Assembly: GCA_947084925.1 (NCBI GenBank)
Contig: CAMTUJ010000024.1
Coordinates: 1-64,000, forward strand
Length of the DNA: 64,000 nucleotides
Source of the DNA: JAGPUQ01 sp947084925
GTDB taxonomy: Bacteria > Pseudomonadota > Gammaproteobacteria > Pseudomonadales > Porticoccaceae
Reading direction: 5' to 3'
Translations under genes and position numbers: made by a program
In this document: positions 24,496 through 33,389 of the stretch, one piece after another
How positions within the stretch are numbered: the first letter of the stretch is position 1
How the letters are laid out: each line of letters begins with the position of its first letter
The notes under the pieces: generated by a model
What the model saw: only the letters and a program-made list of their open reading frames with translations
Told to the model about the DNA's origin: nothing
The model's database searches: none

Positions 24496-25368
24496 TTACT
24501 TGAGCATCTGCTCCTTGCGCAGGCCGAGCTCCTTCACCATGTCGCGGATCATCTGGTAATCCGCGGGGGTGATGGCCACGTAGTGGCTCAGGCTGCCATA
24601 GCCGGTGACCTTGATGTCCTGGTGGGCAGTGAGAATGGCATCCTGGATTTTCTTTTTCATTGCCGTCGGCAGGTCGCTGCGATAGACCAGGGGTGAGCCG
24701 GGCAGCGGGTCGGACTCCTTGATCACACAGTTGGTCTCTTTGCTGATGAGGCCTTTGGCGAGCATTTTTTCGTAGGTGATGTCGTTGTCGGCAGCGGCAT
24801 CCACGGTCTTGTTCTTGACCGCCAGCTCGGCGGCGTCGTGGGAACCGGCGTAGGTAAATTTGCCGAAGAACTCCTGCGGCATCTGCCCCGTTTCCTGCTT
24901 GACCATATAGGACGGCATCAGCCCGCCGGAGGTGGAGGCCGGGTCGACGAAGGCCACGCTCTTGCCCTTCAGATCCTTGATCGACTTGATGCCGGAATCG
25001 CAGGGCGCGACGAAGAGGCTCTTGTAGGTGTGCGAGCTGCTGCCTTCACGGATGCCGACGGCGAAGGCTTCGGCACCGGCTTCCTGCTCGGCCAGGTAAT
25101 AGGACAGCGGCCCGAACCAGGCGATATCGACGCGCTTCTTCTTCATCGCCTCAATCACGCCGGCGTAATCGGTGGCAGTGAACACCTTGACTTTCTCGCC
25201 CAGCTTCTTTTCGAGGTGGGCGCGCATCGGCTCGAATTGCTGCACCATTTCCTCATTATTTTCCGCCGGGATAAGGCCCATGACGATCTCGCGCGCCTGA
25301 GCGGAAGCGGCGGTAAGGGAAACGGCCAGCGCCAGTGCCGTGGCTGAAAGGGTGTGTTTGATATGCAT
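24496..25368 (-). CDS. phnD: PhnD, phosphonate-binding periplasmic protein
   Basis: A 290-residue solute-binding protein. The signal peptide is MHIKHTLSATALALAVSLTAASAQA, and the mature protein begins REIVMGLIPAENNEEM. FTATDYAGVIEAMKKKRVDIAWFGPLSYYLA and FVDPASTSGGLMPSYM are PhnD signatures for phosphonate binding. The start at 25368 has GGGAGCAACCGCA before it; an upstream in-frame ATG at 25407 overlaps the end of phnF. It delivers ligand to the PhnC/PhnE/PhnE importer encoded next. Confidence 0.95.
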   Translation of the reverse strand: MHIKHTLSATALALAVSLTAASAQAREIVMGLIPAENNEEMVQQFEPMRAHLEKKLGEKVKVFTATDYAGVIEAMKKKRVDIAWFGPLSYYLAEQEAGAEAFAVGIREGSSSHTYKSLFVAPCDSGIKSIKDLKGKSVAFVDPASTSGGLMPSYMVKQETGQMPQEFFGKFTYAGSHDAAELAVKNKTVDAAADNDITYEKMLAKGLISKETNCVIKESDPLPGSPLVYRSDLPTAMKKKIQDAILTAHQDIKVTGYGSLSHYVAITPADYQMIRDMVKELGLRKEQMLK

Positions 25369-25387
25369 TGCGGTTGCTCCCATAAGG

Positions 25388-25401
25388 TTGATCAATAGAC
25401 A
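25388..25401 (-). promoter_or_regulatory. Candidate second PhnF site before phnD
   Basis: TTGATCAA (palindrome, 25388-25395) runs into TAGACAGG, the same TAGACARG element seen twice upstream of phnF. It lies in the 35-nt gap between phnF and phnD. Assignment as a PhnF site is inference from the shared element. Confidence 0.35.
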
Positions 25402-25403
25402 GG

Positions 25404-26132
25404 TCAAGGATTGATGCGCAGTTGGATCCGGTCGGCGCGGAACCGGGTGATGGCGTACTCGACCGGAGTGCCATCCCGGTCGTCCACGTTGACACTCTTG
25501 ACCCGCAGCACCGGCCAGTGCTGCGGCATGGCCAGCAGCCGCGCGTCATCGCCTTGCGGCAGCACTGCGGTCACCAGGCTTTCTGTCCTGCTGAGCTTGC
25601 AGCCGTGGGTCGCGGCGAGAAACTGGTGCAGCGACCCGCCCGCGTACTGCTCATCCAGGCCGGGAAAGCGCGTCGCGGAAATGAAATGCGAGATCACGCA
25701 CAGCGGACGCGCGTCGGTGGTTCGCAGCGTCTCGATCCAGAACACCGGAGCGTTTACTGCAAGCCCCAGGCGCTCGGCGATCCGCGCAACGGCGGGCAGC
25801 GTCTGTTTGCGCAGGATGCGGTTTTCCGCTTGCAACCCGAGGGCTGCCAGGTTCTCGGTGAAGCGGGTGCCGGCGCCGATCTGGTAGTCGATCTGGGTGT
25901 CGAGCACGAACACGCCACGTCCGTGGCGGCGCTCCAGCAAACCCACGGTGACCAGTTGATCGATCGCGCGCCGCAGGGTGTGACGGTTGACGCCGAAGCG
26001 CTGCGCCAGGTCGCCCTCCGAGGGGAGGCAGTCGCCGGCAGCGTAGAGGTTGGTGACGTCCTGTTCGAGTTGACGGGCGATTTGGGCGTAGAGTGCGGCG
26101 CCATGGTCGCGGGTAACGGCGTAGAGGCTCAT
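25404..26132 (-). CDS. phnF: PhnF, GntR/HutC-family repressor of the phosphonate operon
   Basis: A 242-residue transcription factor. The N-terminal winged helix includes PSEGDLAQRFGVNRHTLRRAIDQL (about 38-61) and the C-terminal UTRA effector domain carries FTENLAALGLQAENRI and VNVDDRDGTPVEYAITRFRADRIQ. It is the first gene of the operon, 35 nt before phnD, so it probably controls its own operon. Palindromic candidate operators lie just before its start (26139-26159) and before phnD. Confidence 0.92.
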   Translation of the reverse strand: MSLYAVTRDHGAALYAQIARQLEQDVTNLYAAGDCLPSEGDLAQRFGVNRHTLRRAIDQLVTVGLLERRHGRGVFVLDTQIDYQIGAGTRFTENLAALGLQAENRILRKQTLPAVARIAERLGLAVNAPVFWIETLRTTDARPLCVISHFISATRFPGLDEQYAGGSLHQFLAATHGCKLSRTESLVTAVLPQGDDARLLAMPQHWPVLRVKSVNVDDRDGTPVEYAITRFRADRIQLRINP

Positions 26133-26138
26133 GTGTGG

Positions 26139-26159
26139 TTATCTAGACAAGTAGACAGG
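26139..26159 (-). promoter_or_regulatory. Candidate PhnF operator upstream of the phn operon
   Basis: TTATCTAGACAA (26139-26150) is a palindrome but for one base pair and is followed by a direct repeat, TAGACAAG then TAGACAGG. It lies within 30 nt of the phnF start codon, where a repressor would block the operon promoter. GntR/HutC regulators commonly bind sites of this size and symmetry. Confidence 0.5.
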
Positions 26160-26436
26160 AGCGCAGCCTACCGGCCCTGTGTGACAGCCCAATGAACTCT
26201 GTGTGACGATTGATCGCGAGGTGCGCGAAATTCGTGCATGGAGCTGCGCAGCTCCGGCCGTGCGCCTTCGAGGTTCGCTGCCATTACGCGGGTATTACGT
26301 GGAAGTGGTGATTGGTTTATCGGTATCCACACTATCGCCAACTCGTAGTGAAGTACCGAGTGCCAGTTTTTCTGTCGGCAGATAGGGTTTACGCGGTTCG
26401 CGAATGCGGCACTGGTGACGGCTCGCATCCCTGCCG

Positions 26437-26450
26437 GATCGCAAGCGATC
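26437..26450 (-). terminator. Short hairpin after the carboxyltransferase gene
   Basis: GATCGC-AA-GCGATC is a perfect inverted repeat that begins 5 nt beyond the stop codon at 26456. No U run follows, so strong intrinsic termination is doubtful. The remainder of the 323-nt gap between here and phnF shows no supported gene. Confidence 0.35.
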
Positions 26451-26455
26451 GGTGT

Positions 26456-28246
26456 TCAGATGGTGGGTTTGGCCCGAACGCCACCAACCGCCCGCAAAAC
26501 CACCTGTCGGGTATGTTGCGGCTCGATCACCGCGTCGATTTCGAGATGGGTGGCGGCTTCGGTCGCCTTGCCGCGGTCGTAGAGCGCGCCAATCAACTTG
26601 GCGAACAGCGCCTCGCGTTCCGCTTCGGTGGCGGCCGCGTCCAGCTCCTTCTTGAAACCGAGATGCACCGCGCCTTCGAGTCCCATGGCGCCGAACTCGC
26701 CGGTGGGCCAGGCGGCGGAATGGAGCGGGCGCGAGAAACTGCCACCCGTCATCGCGATGGCGCCGAGGCCGTAGCCCTTGCGCAGGACGATCGCCACCAG
26801 CGGCGAGCGCAGGCGCGCGCCGGCGGTGAAGAGGTCGGACATGATGCGCACCGCGCCTTCGGTTTCGCTCTCGGGACCGACCATGAAGCCCGGCGTGTCG
26901 CACAGCGACAGCACCGGCAGCGCGAAGTCGTTGCACAGGTTCAGAAAACGCGCGGCGCTCGCCGCGCCCTGGGTATCGATGGCGCCGCCGAGCACGCGGC
27001 AGTCGTTGCAGATCAGCCCGAACGGCTTGCCTTCGATGCGCAGCAGGCCGGTGATGATGGTTTTGCCGTGGTGCGGCCGAATCTCGACGAAGGAGTCGGT
27101 GTCCGCCAACGTGGTGATGATGCGGCGCACATCGTAGGTGTAGCGGCGATCCGCCGGCATCAGCTCCCACAGCAGGTTTTGGTCGGCGCAGCGCCAGGCA
27201 TCGACCGGTCCCTGGAAATAGCTCAGCAGTTGCCGCGCGATGCGAGTGGCGTCGCGCTCGTCTTCGGCCACTACGTCGATGACGCCGGTGGTGGTCTGCA
27301 CTTCGACGGGACCGATGGCGGTGGGCGGATAAACGCCCATGCCGCCGCCTTCGATCATCGCCGGCCCGGCCATGCCGATCCAGGATTGGCGGGTCGCCAC
27401 CGTGATGTCGGCGCAACCGAACAGCGCTGCGTTGCCCGCGAAGCAGAAGCCGTTGTTGACGGCGATGCGCGGCACCACGCCGGCAAGCCCGGCCCACATC
27501 GCGAAGGTGGTCACGTCCATGCCCGCGACCTGGTCGGTGTCGCCGGGCCGGCCGCCGCCGCCCTCGGTGTACATCACCACCGGCAGGCGCTGCTTTGCGG
27601 CGAGTTCCATGACGCGGTCGAGCTTGCGGTGATGAAAATAACCCTGGGTGCCGGCGAGCACGGTGTAATCGTTGACGATGACCACGGCGCGCGCCTTGTC
27701 CCCGGCAAACAGATCCGCGTTGATGGTGGCAAGCCCGGTGATGACGCCATCCGCCGCCGTGTTGACCGCCAGATCGTCGAAGTCGCGGCGCTGGCGCTGG
27801 GCGGCCACGGCCAGTTGTCCGTATTCCTGAAATGAATCCGCGTCGCAGAGATCGGCGAGGTTCTCCCGCGCGGTGCGGTAACCGCGCTCGCGCCGCTTTG
27901 CGACCGCAGCGGGGCGGCCAGCGTCCAGCGTGTTGTGCAAGCGCGCGCGCTGCTGTAGCAGCAGACTGTGCTTGTCGGCGAGATCGGGCGGCGGCGCCGG
28001 GCGCACCGGCCGGCGCTTGCCGGTCAGGCGGATCGCACAGATGGGTCCGTGCTCCGGCACGCTGTCGCCGGGCGCAACATGAATGTGCTGCACCACGCCC
28101 GCCGCGGCGCTGCGCACCGGCAGTTCACCCGTCGTGGTGAGCAGCAGCCCGAGCGTCTCGCCGGCAGTGACGGTCGCACCCACCGCCACATCCATCCGTG
28201 TAACGGTGGCCGCGGTGGGGGCGGTGATCGAAACAGTACGCAGCAT
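26456..28246 (-). CDS. Acyl-CoA carboxylase carboxyltransferase with degenerate biotinyl-like N-terminal domain
   Basis: A 596-residue protein. Residues 1-75 have the beta-strand pattern of a biotinyl/lipoyl domain (PTAATVTRMDVAVGATVTAG, AAAGVVQHIHVAPGDSV). Where AMKM should present the biotinyl lysine, the sequence is TTTGE (37-41), so neither biotin nor lipoate can attach. The remainder is a fused carboxyltransferase of the AccD/PccB type with two crotonase-fold halves, with VMYTEGGGGRPGDTD, FAGNAALFG and later SLCDTPGFMVGPESE, LRKGYGLGAIAM. Substrate could be propionyl-, methylcrotonyl- or another acyl-CoA. No biotin carboxylase or carrier protein gene is near. Confidence 0.82.
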   Translation of the reverse strand: MLRTVSITAPTAATVTRMDVAVGATVTAGETLGLLLTTTGELPVRSAAAGVVQHIHVAPGDSVPEHGPICAIRLTGKRRPVRPAPPPDLADKHSLLLQQRARLHNTLDAGRPAAVAKRRERGYRTARENLADLCDADSFQEYGQLAVAAQRQRRDFDDLAVNTAADGVITGLATINADLFAGDKARAVVIVNDYTVLAGTQGYFHHRKLDRVMELAAKQRLPVVMYTEGGGGRPGDTDQVAGMDVTTFAMWAGLAGVVPRIAVNNGFCFAGNAALFGCADITVATRQSWIGMAGPAMIEGGGMGVYPPTAIGPVEVQTTTGVIDVVAEDERDATRIARQLLSYFQGPVDAWRCADQNLLWELMPADRRYTYDVRRIITTLADTDSFVEIRPHHGKTIITGLLRIEGKPFGLICNDCRVLGGAIDTQGAASAARFLNLCNDFALPVLSLCDTPGFMVGPESETEGAVRIMSDLFTAGARLRSPLVAIVLRKGYGLGAIAMTGGSFSRPLHSAAWPTGEFGAMGLEGAVHLGFKKELDAAATEAEREALFAKLIGALYDRGKATEAATHLEIDAVIEPQHTRQVVLRAVGGVRAKPTI

Positions 28247-28437
28247 TGTTGTGATTCCAGGGAAGCGGGATGCCTGAGGATCCGCCCCAGCCTGCGAGAC
28301 GGATCACTTTGTATGCGATGGCATTGTAGCGGTGAATTTTGGCGCGAGTCCGGCTGGACCTGTCGGCATCTCAGGTCTATGGCGATGGTGCCGACTCCTC
28401 CGTATCCTGCTGCGACATTTCCTCCAGGAAGGCTTGC

Positions 28438-29076
28438 ATGAAACGCCACGCTCTGTTGATTTTTCTCGGTGGGCTGGCGGTGGTGCTGCCGGCAGCCCTG
28501 ATGTTGATGGTGATGCAGTGGTTGTTCGTCCTGGTGACGGACCTGCTGCGGCCGTTGACGCAACTGCTGTCCCGCGAGGCCGGGCTCAACGATGCCGTGG
28601 CGTTGACCGCCGTGGCCGCCTTGATGCTTGCGACGTGCTTTTCGGTGGGACTCGCGGTGCGCACGCGGATCGGCCGCTGGCTGCACGAAGTGGTCGATGC
28701 GAGTCTTGCGAAAGTGGTCCCGGGTTATCGCGCCACCAGCGGGCTGGTGCGCGAATTGTTGGGCAGTGGAGAAACTTCCCGATTGCTGAGTGGCGAACCC
28801 GCGCTGGCGCGCATTCATGGGCTGGACTCGCCGGTGAAAGTAACCGCCATCGTCACCAGCCGCCATGCCGATGGTGGTTACACCGTGTATGTGCCGACCG
28901 CGCCGTTTCCCACCTCGGGGTTCGTCTATCACCTGCCGCCGGAATGCGTGGAGTTCCTGCCCGGCGTTTCCCTGGAAGCGGTGCTGCGGACCGTGATCGC
29001 CTGTGGCGCGGGATCCGCGGAAGTGCTGGCCCGACGGGTGCCGGTGGAGCGCGATCTCAGCGCTGGCCCCGCTTGA
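28438..29076 (+). CDS. DUF502-family membrane protein
   Basis: A 212-residue protein with two membrane segments in the first 80 residues (LLIFLGGLAVVLPAALMLMV and AVALTAVAALMLATCFSVGL), then a soluble domain with IVTSRHADGGYTVYVPTAPFPTSGFVYHLP. This matches the DUF502 (COG2928) pattern. Function is unknown. The start at 28438 follows AGGAAGGC; the frame is open to 28339 but without a better site. Its last 20 bases overlap the end of mnmC on the opposite strand. Confidence 0.85.
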   Translation: MKRHALLIFLGGLAVVLPAALMLMVMQWLFVLVTDLLRPLTQLLSREAGLNDAVALTAVAALMLATCFSVGLAVRTRIGRWLHEVVDASLAKVVPGYRATSGLVRELLGSGETSRLLSGEPALARIHGLDSPVKVTAIVTSRHADGGYTVYVPTAPFPTSGFVYHLPPECVEFLPGVSLEAVLRTVIACGAGSAEVLARRVPVERDLSAGPA

Positions 29077-31099
29077 GGGCGCGGATCAAAAAGCGTGCGG
29101 GATTGAGCGCGATGACCAGGTCCCGCGCCAGCGGTCGTGGTCGGCCTTCGATCAGATCCGCGAGCAGGGTGGCGCACAGGGGCGCGTGACTGAGCCCCCG
29201 CGAGCCGTGACCGCCGTGGATGAACAACCCCGGCCAGTAGCTGCCGGGGTGCGGAATATCGGCGCGGGCGTCGCGACGCAGCGGCGCGAAGGTCTCCAGC
29301 ATCAGGTGTTCGATGGGCGCCGGCCCCACGAGCGGCAGGTAATCCGGGGTAACGCAGCGCAGTCCGGCGCGGCCGGAGAGTTGCGCGGGGTCGGGCGTCC
29401 CCAGGGCCGCGGCGAGGCGAGGATCGGTGGCGTCGAGCCTGGCCAGGTTTTCGCGGTGTCCGTCGCTGCTCACTTCAAGATGGGTGGCTGACAGCTCGTA
29501 AGTGGCGCCGAAGGTGTGCAGGCCTTTGACCGCGGGGCCGAGGTAACCGGCGCCGCAGACCACGGTGCGAAGTTTTGCACTCGCCGGTGTCGCCGGGCAG
29601 ACGCTGATCTGGCCGCGAATGGTCTTGAGCGGCAAGTGCCGGGTCTGTTCGAAGCGGGCGAGCTCCGCCGCGTTGGCGAGCACCACGACGTCATGGGGCC
29701 CGGTGGTTGCGTCGCGGGCATCCTCCAGTTGCCAGCCGCCGGTGGCGTGCGGGGAGAGTGCGACGATCTCCGCGCGGCGCAGGGTTATGCGGGGATGTCC
29801 GGCCAGGCGCCGGCATACCGCCGCCGGGTCCAGCCAGCCGAGTCCCGGCAGCAACAGACCGCAGTCCGCGGCGAGCGCCAATCCCGTGATGGCGGCCAGT
29901 TCCGGCGCCGCGACCAGGCGCGCGATGGCGGCGGGATGGTGGGCGGCAATCCGGCGCAGTTGTTCCGCGTGCGGCGCCGTTTCCGGCAGCAGCAGGACAC
30001 CGCAATCGCTGCCGAGTCCGTCACGCCAGTATTCCCGGTAGTAGTTTTGTGCAAACAGCAGCGCCGCCAGATTGATGGCGCCGAAGGTGGACGTGTCCGC
30101 CGTCAGGCGTGGATAGAGCACGCCCTGGGGATTGCCGGAGGCGCCACTGGCGATGGCGGCGCGATCGTACAGGGTCACCTGCCAGCCCCGTTCCGCCAGC
30201 GCGTGCGCGGTGGTGCAGCCGGCGATACCGGCGCCGATGATGGCGGCGGTTCCGCGTCCCGCGCCGTACGCCGTCGCACCGAGATGCCAGGGTGCGCCGG
30301 CCGGCCGGCGGCGTCGGGACGGCGGCGCGGTGGTTTCCGCGGGGGCTGGCAATGCCAGAAACTCTCCGCGCAGCATGTCTCGCTTGCTGCCGTGGCCGGG
30401 GATTTTGGCAACCGCGAAACCCGCATCCAGCAGGCCGCGCCGCACTGCCCCGGCGGCCGTGAAGGTCGCGAAGCTGGTGCCGGCGCGACTCAGCGCGGCC
30501 AGTTGGGCAAACAGCTCGGGACACCACATGTCCGGGTTGCGGGCGGGCGCAAAGCCGTCGAGGAACCAGGCGTCGATCTTGGGTTCGGCGGGGTGGCTGA
30601 CGGACGGATGATCCCGGAGCTGGTTCAGCATGGCGACGGCATCGCCGAGCAGCAGCGTGAGCTGGATCCGTCCGCCCGCAAGGACCAGGCGATGGCAACC
30701 GGGAATCGGTGGCGGATAGCCGCGGGCGAGTTCCGCGGTCAGTGCCGCGAAGGCGGGCCATTGCGCCAGGGCTTGTTCGAAATCGCCGCGCGCCAGCGGG
30801 TATTTTTCTGCCGCAACGTAGTGCAGCACCGCGGTTTCCGGCGTGCTGGCGAGCCACAGGCTGCCGGCGACCAGAAAGTTGAGTCCGCTGCCGAAGCCGG
30901 TTTCACCGATGACAAATCCCTCGCCCGCGCGCAATGATTGCCAGCGTTCGGGCAGGCGGTTGCCGGCAATGAACACATGCCGGGTCTCGCCCGGGCCATC
31001 GGCGGGCGAATGGTAGATGTCGTCGAAATGAACCGAGCGCAAGACGCCGTCGCGCCAGATGACGGCGGCCGGAGCGAGGCAATCGGGCGGGCCGGTCAT
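29057..31099 (-). CDS. mnmC: MnmC, bifunctional tRNA 5-methylaminomethyl-2-thiouridine biosynthesis protein
   Basis: A 680-residue two-domain enzyme for wobble uridine 34. The N-terminal domain is the SAM-dependent methyltransferase (GETGFGSGLNF near residue 66, DAWFLDGFAPARNPDMW). The C-terminal domain is the FAD oxidase (IIGAGIAGCTTAHALAERGW near residue 288, SGNPQGVLYPRL, and HGGHGSRGLSHAPL at the end). Domain order and length are as in E. coli. It faces leuC across 179 nt that should hold divergent promoters. Confidence 0.94.
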   Translation of the reverse strand: MTGPPDCLAPAAVIWRDGVLRSVHFDDIYHSPADGPGETRHVFIAGNRLPERWQSLRAGEGFVIGETGFGSGLNFLVAGSLWLASTPETAVLHYVAAEKYPLARGDFEQALAQWPAFAALTAELARGYPPPIPGCHRLVLAGGRIQLTLLLGDAVAMLNQLRDHPSVSHPAEPKIDAWFLDGFAPARNPDMWCPELFAQLAALSRAGTSFATFTAAGAVRRGLLDAGFAVAKIPGHGSKRDMLRGEFLALPAPAETTAPPSRRRRPAGAPWHLGATAYGAGRGTAAIIGAGIAGCTTAHALAERGWQVTLYDRAAIASGASGNPQGVLYPRLTADTSTFGAINLAALLFAQNYYREYWRDGLGSDCGVLLLPETAPHAEQLRRIAAHHPAAIARLVAAPELAAITGLALAADCGLLLPGLGWLDPAAVCRRLAGHPRITLRRAEIVALSPHATGGWQLEDARDATTGPHDVVVLANAAELARFEQTRHLPLKTIRGQISVCPATPASAKLRTVVCGAGYLGPAVKGLHTFGATYELSATHLEVSSDGHRENLARLDATDPRLAAALGTPDPAQLSGRAGLRCVTPDYLPLVGPAPIEHLMLETFAPLRRDARADIPHPGSYWPGLFIHGGHGSRGLSHAPLCATLLADLIEGRPRPLARDLVIALNPARFLIRALKRGQR

Positions 31100-31278
31100 C
31101 CGGGCGGGTGCCGCGATGTCATTGGGCTGTTACGGAATACGTTCAGGGTGAGATACCGCGCAGTGAAGGCCGTGAATTCTACGGCGGAGTCGCAACTTCA
31201 GGGGCCATGAATTTGTTTTATGGGCCCGGGATCGCTAGACTTTCCGGCTCTTTTTCGACCCACACGGCGGATGCGGCG

Positions 31279-32718
31279 ATGGCCGGCAAAACCCTGTACG
31301 ACAAGCTCTGGGACTCCCATCTGGTGCGGCAGAACGACGATGGTTCGGCGCTGCTCTACATCGATCGCCACCTGCTGCACGAAGTGACTTCGCCGCAGGC
31401 ATTCGAGGGCTTGCGGCTGGCCGGGCGCGAGCCCTGGCGCATCGACGCCAATCTGGCCACGCCGGACCACAATGTTCCCACCACCAGCGTCGAGCGACGC
31501 GGCGGCATCGCCGCCATCGCCGATGAAGTGTCGCGCATCCAGGTGCAGACGCTGGATGACAACTGCGCGCGCTACGGGATTTTGCAATTCGGCATGCACG
31601 ACGCGCGTCAGGGGATCGTGCACGTCATCGGGCCGGAGCAGGGCGCCACCCTGCCGGGCATGACGGTGGTGTGCGGCGATTCCCACACCTCGACGCACGG
31701 CGCCTTCGGCGCGCTGGCGCACGGCATCGGCACCTCGGAAGTCGAGCATGTGCTCGCCACTCAGTGCCTGATCGCCCAGAAAATGAAGAATCTGCAGGTG
31801 CGGGTCGAAGGCGAGCTGGCGCCGGGCGTCACCGCCAAAGACATCGCGCTGGCCGTGATCGGCACCATCGGCACCGCCGGCGGCACCGGCTATGCGCTCG
31901 AATTCGCGGGCAGCGCGATTCGCGCACTGTCCATGGAAGGCCGCATGACGCTGTGCAACATGGCCATCGAGGCCGGCGCCCGGGTGGGTCTGATCGCGGT
32001 CGACACCAAGACCATCGAATATGTGAAAGGACGGCCGTTCGCGCCCCGGGGCACGCAGTGGGAGCTGGCGGTGGCGAACTGGCGGCAGCTGCATTCCGAT
32101 CCCGATGCCGTCTTCGACAAGGTGGTCGAACTGCGCGCCGGGGACATCAAACCCCAGGTGAGCTGGGGCACCTCGCCTGAAATGGTGGTGGCGGTGGATG
32201 CCCGGGTGCCCGACCCGGCGTTGGAGCCGGACCCGACGAAACGGGATTCCATCGAGCGCGCCCTCAAGTATATGGGGCTTGCCGCCAATCAGGCGATCAC
32301 CGATATCCGGCTGGATCGCATCTTCATCGGCTCCTGCACCAATTCGCGGATCGAGGATCTGCGCGCGGCAGCGGCGGTCGCCAGGGGCCGCAAGGTAGCT
32401 GTCAGCGTCAAGCAGGCGCTGGTGGTGCCCGGCTCCGGACCCGTCAAGGCGCAGGCCGAACAGGAGGGCCTCGACAAGATCTTCATCGAAGCCGGATTCG
32501 AGTGGCGCGAGCCGGGCTGCTCCATGTGTCTGGCCATGAACGCGGATCGTCTCGAAGCCGGGGAGCATTGCGCGTCCACGTCGAACCGCAACTTCGAGGG
32601 CCGACAGGGTGCCGGTGGCCGCACCCATCTGGTGAGTCCGGCCATGGCGGCGGCGGCGGCGGTGTGCGGGCATTTCGTCGATGTCCGGGAATTGCTCGGG
32701 CGGGAGGAGGTGGCATGA
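31279..32718 (+). CDS. leuC: LeuC, isopropylmalate isomerase large subunit
   Basis: A 479-residue aconitase-family subunit that, with LeuD, converts 2-isopropylmalate to 3-isopropylmalate in leucine synthesis. The iron-sulfur cysteines are in IGSCTNSRIEDL and GCSMCLAMN. The start MAGKTLYDKLWDSHLV matches other LeuC N-termini; the frame extends upstream to 31108 but without similarity. The stop overlaps the leuD ATG (ATGA). Confidence 0.96.
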   Translation: MAGKTLYDKLWDSHLVRQNDDGSALLYIDRHLLHEVTSPQAFEGLRLAGREPWRIDANLATPDHNVPTTSVERRGGIAAIADEVSRIQVQTLDDNCARYGILQFGMHDARQGIVHVIGPEQGATLPGMTVVCGDSHTSTHGAFGALAHGIGTSEVEHVLATQCLIAQKMKNLQVRVEGELAPGVTAKDIALAVIGTIGTAGGTGYALEFAGSAIRALSMEGRMTLCNMAIEAGARVGLIAVDTKTIEYVKGRPFAPRGTQWELAVANWRQLHSDPDAVFDKVVELRAGDIKPQVSWGTSPEMVVAVDARVPDPALEPDPTKRDSIERALKYMGLAANQAITDIRLDRIFIGSCTNSRIEDLRAAAAVARGRKVAVSVKQALVVPGSGPVKAQAEQEGLDKIFIEAGFEWREPGCSMCLAMNADRLEAGEHCASTSNRNFEGRQGAGGRTHLVSPAMAAAAAVCGHFVDVRELLGREEVA

Positions 32719-33389
32719 AAGCTTTTGTCAGGCATCAGGGGCTGGTGGCGCCGCTGGACCGCGCCAACGTGGACACCGACCAGATCATTCCCAAACAGTT
32801 TCTGAAGTCGATCCAGCGCACCGGCTTTGGCCCCAATCTGTTCGATGAGTGGCGCTATCTGGACGTGGGGGAGCCGGGGCGGGACAACGCGAAACGCCCC
32901 CTGAATCCGGATTTTGTCCTCAATCAGACGCGCTATCAGGGTGCCAGCGTGTTGCTCGCGCGGGAGAACTTCGGCTGCGGCTCATCCCGCGAGCATGCGC
33001 CCTGGGCGTTGGAGGAGTACGGATTTCGCGTCCTCATCGCTCCCAGCTACGCCGATATTTTCTACAACAATTGCTTCAAGAATGGCCTGTTACCCATTGT
33101 TTTATCTGACGGTGAAGTGGACGAGCTCTTTCGGCAGGCTGCTGCCAGCGAGGGCTATCGGTTGACCGTCGATCTCGCCAGCCAGACCGTCGTTCGGCCG
33201 GACGGCGGGGCGTATCGCTTCGAGGTGGACGCGTTCCGCAAACACTGCCTGCTCGAAGGCCTGGACGAAATCGGCCTGACACTGGCGCACGGCGACCAGA
33301 TTCGGGCGTTCGAGGCGCGCCATCGCGCTGCGCACCCCTGGCTGTTCGGCGCGGGCGGATCGGTGACCGACGAGCGGGGAATGGCATGA
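32715..33389 (+). CDS. leuD: LeuD, isopropylmalate isomerase small subunit
   Basis: A 224-residue swivelling-domain partner of LeuC. VDTDQIIPKQFLKSIQRTGFG and GCGSSREHAPWALEEYG are the conserved LeuD motifs. GGGAGGAGG lies just before the ATG. The stop overlaps the next gene by ATGA. leuB, normally the next gene in this block, is not here. Confidence 0.96.
   Translation: MKAFVRHQGLVAPLDRANVDTDQIIPKQFLKSIQRTGFGPNLFDEWRYLDVGEPGRDNAKRPLNPDFVLNQTRYQGASVLLARENFGCGSSREHAPWALEEYGFRVLIAPSYADIFYNNCFKNGLLPIVLSDGEVDELFRQAAASEGYRLTVDLASQTVVRPDGGAYRFEVDAFRKHCLLEGLDEIGLTLAHGDQIRAFEARHRAAHPWLFGAGGSVTDERGMA

Noticed and set aside
26300..26420. A decayed IS200-type transposase fragment (KYRVPVF-like residues in one frame)
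   Set aside because: The similarity spans about ten residues with no HUH or Tyr motif, so it is no better than chance.
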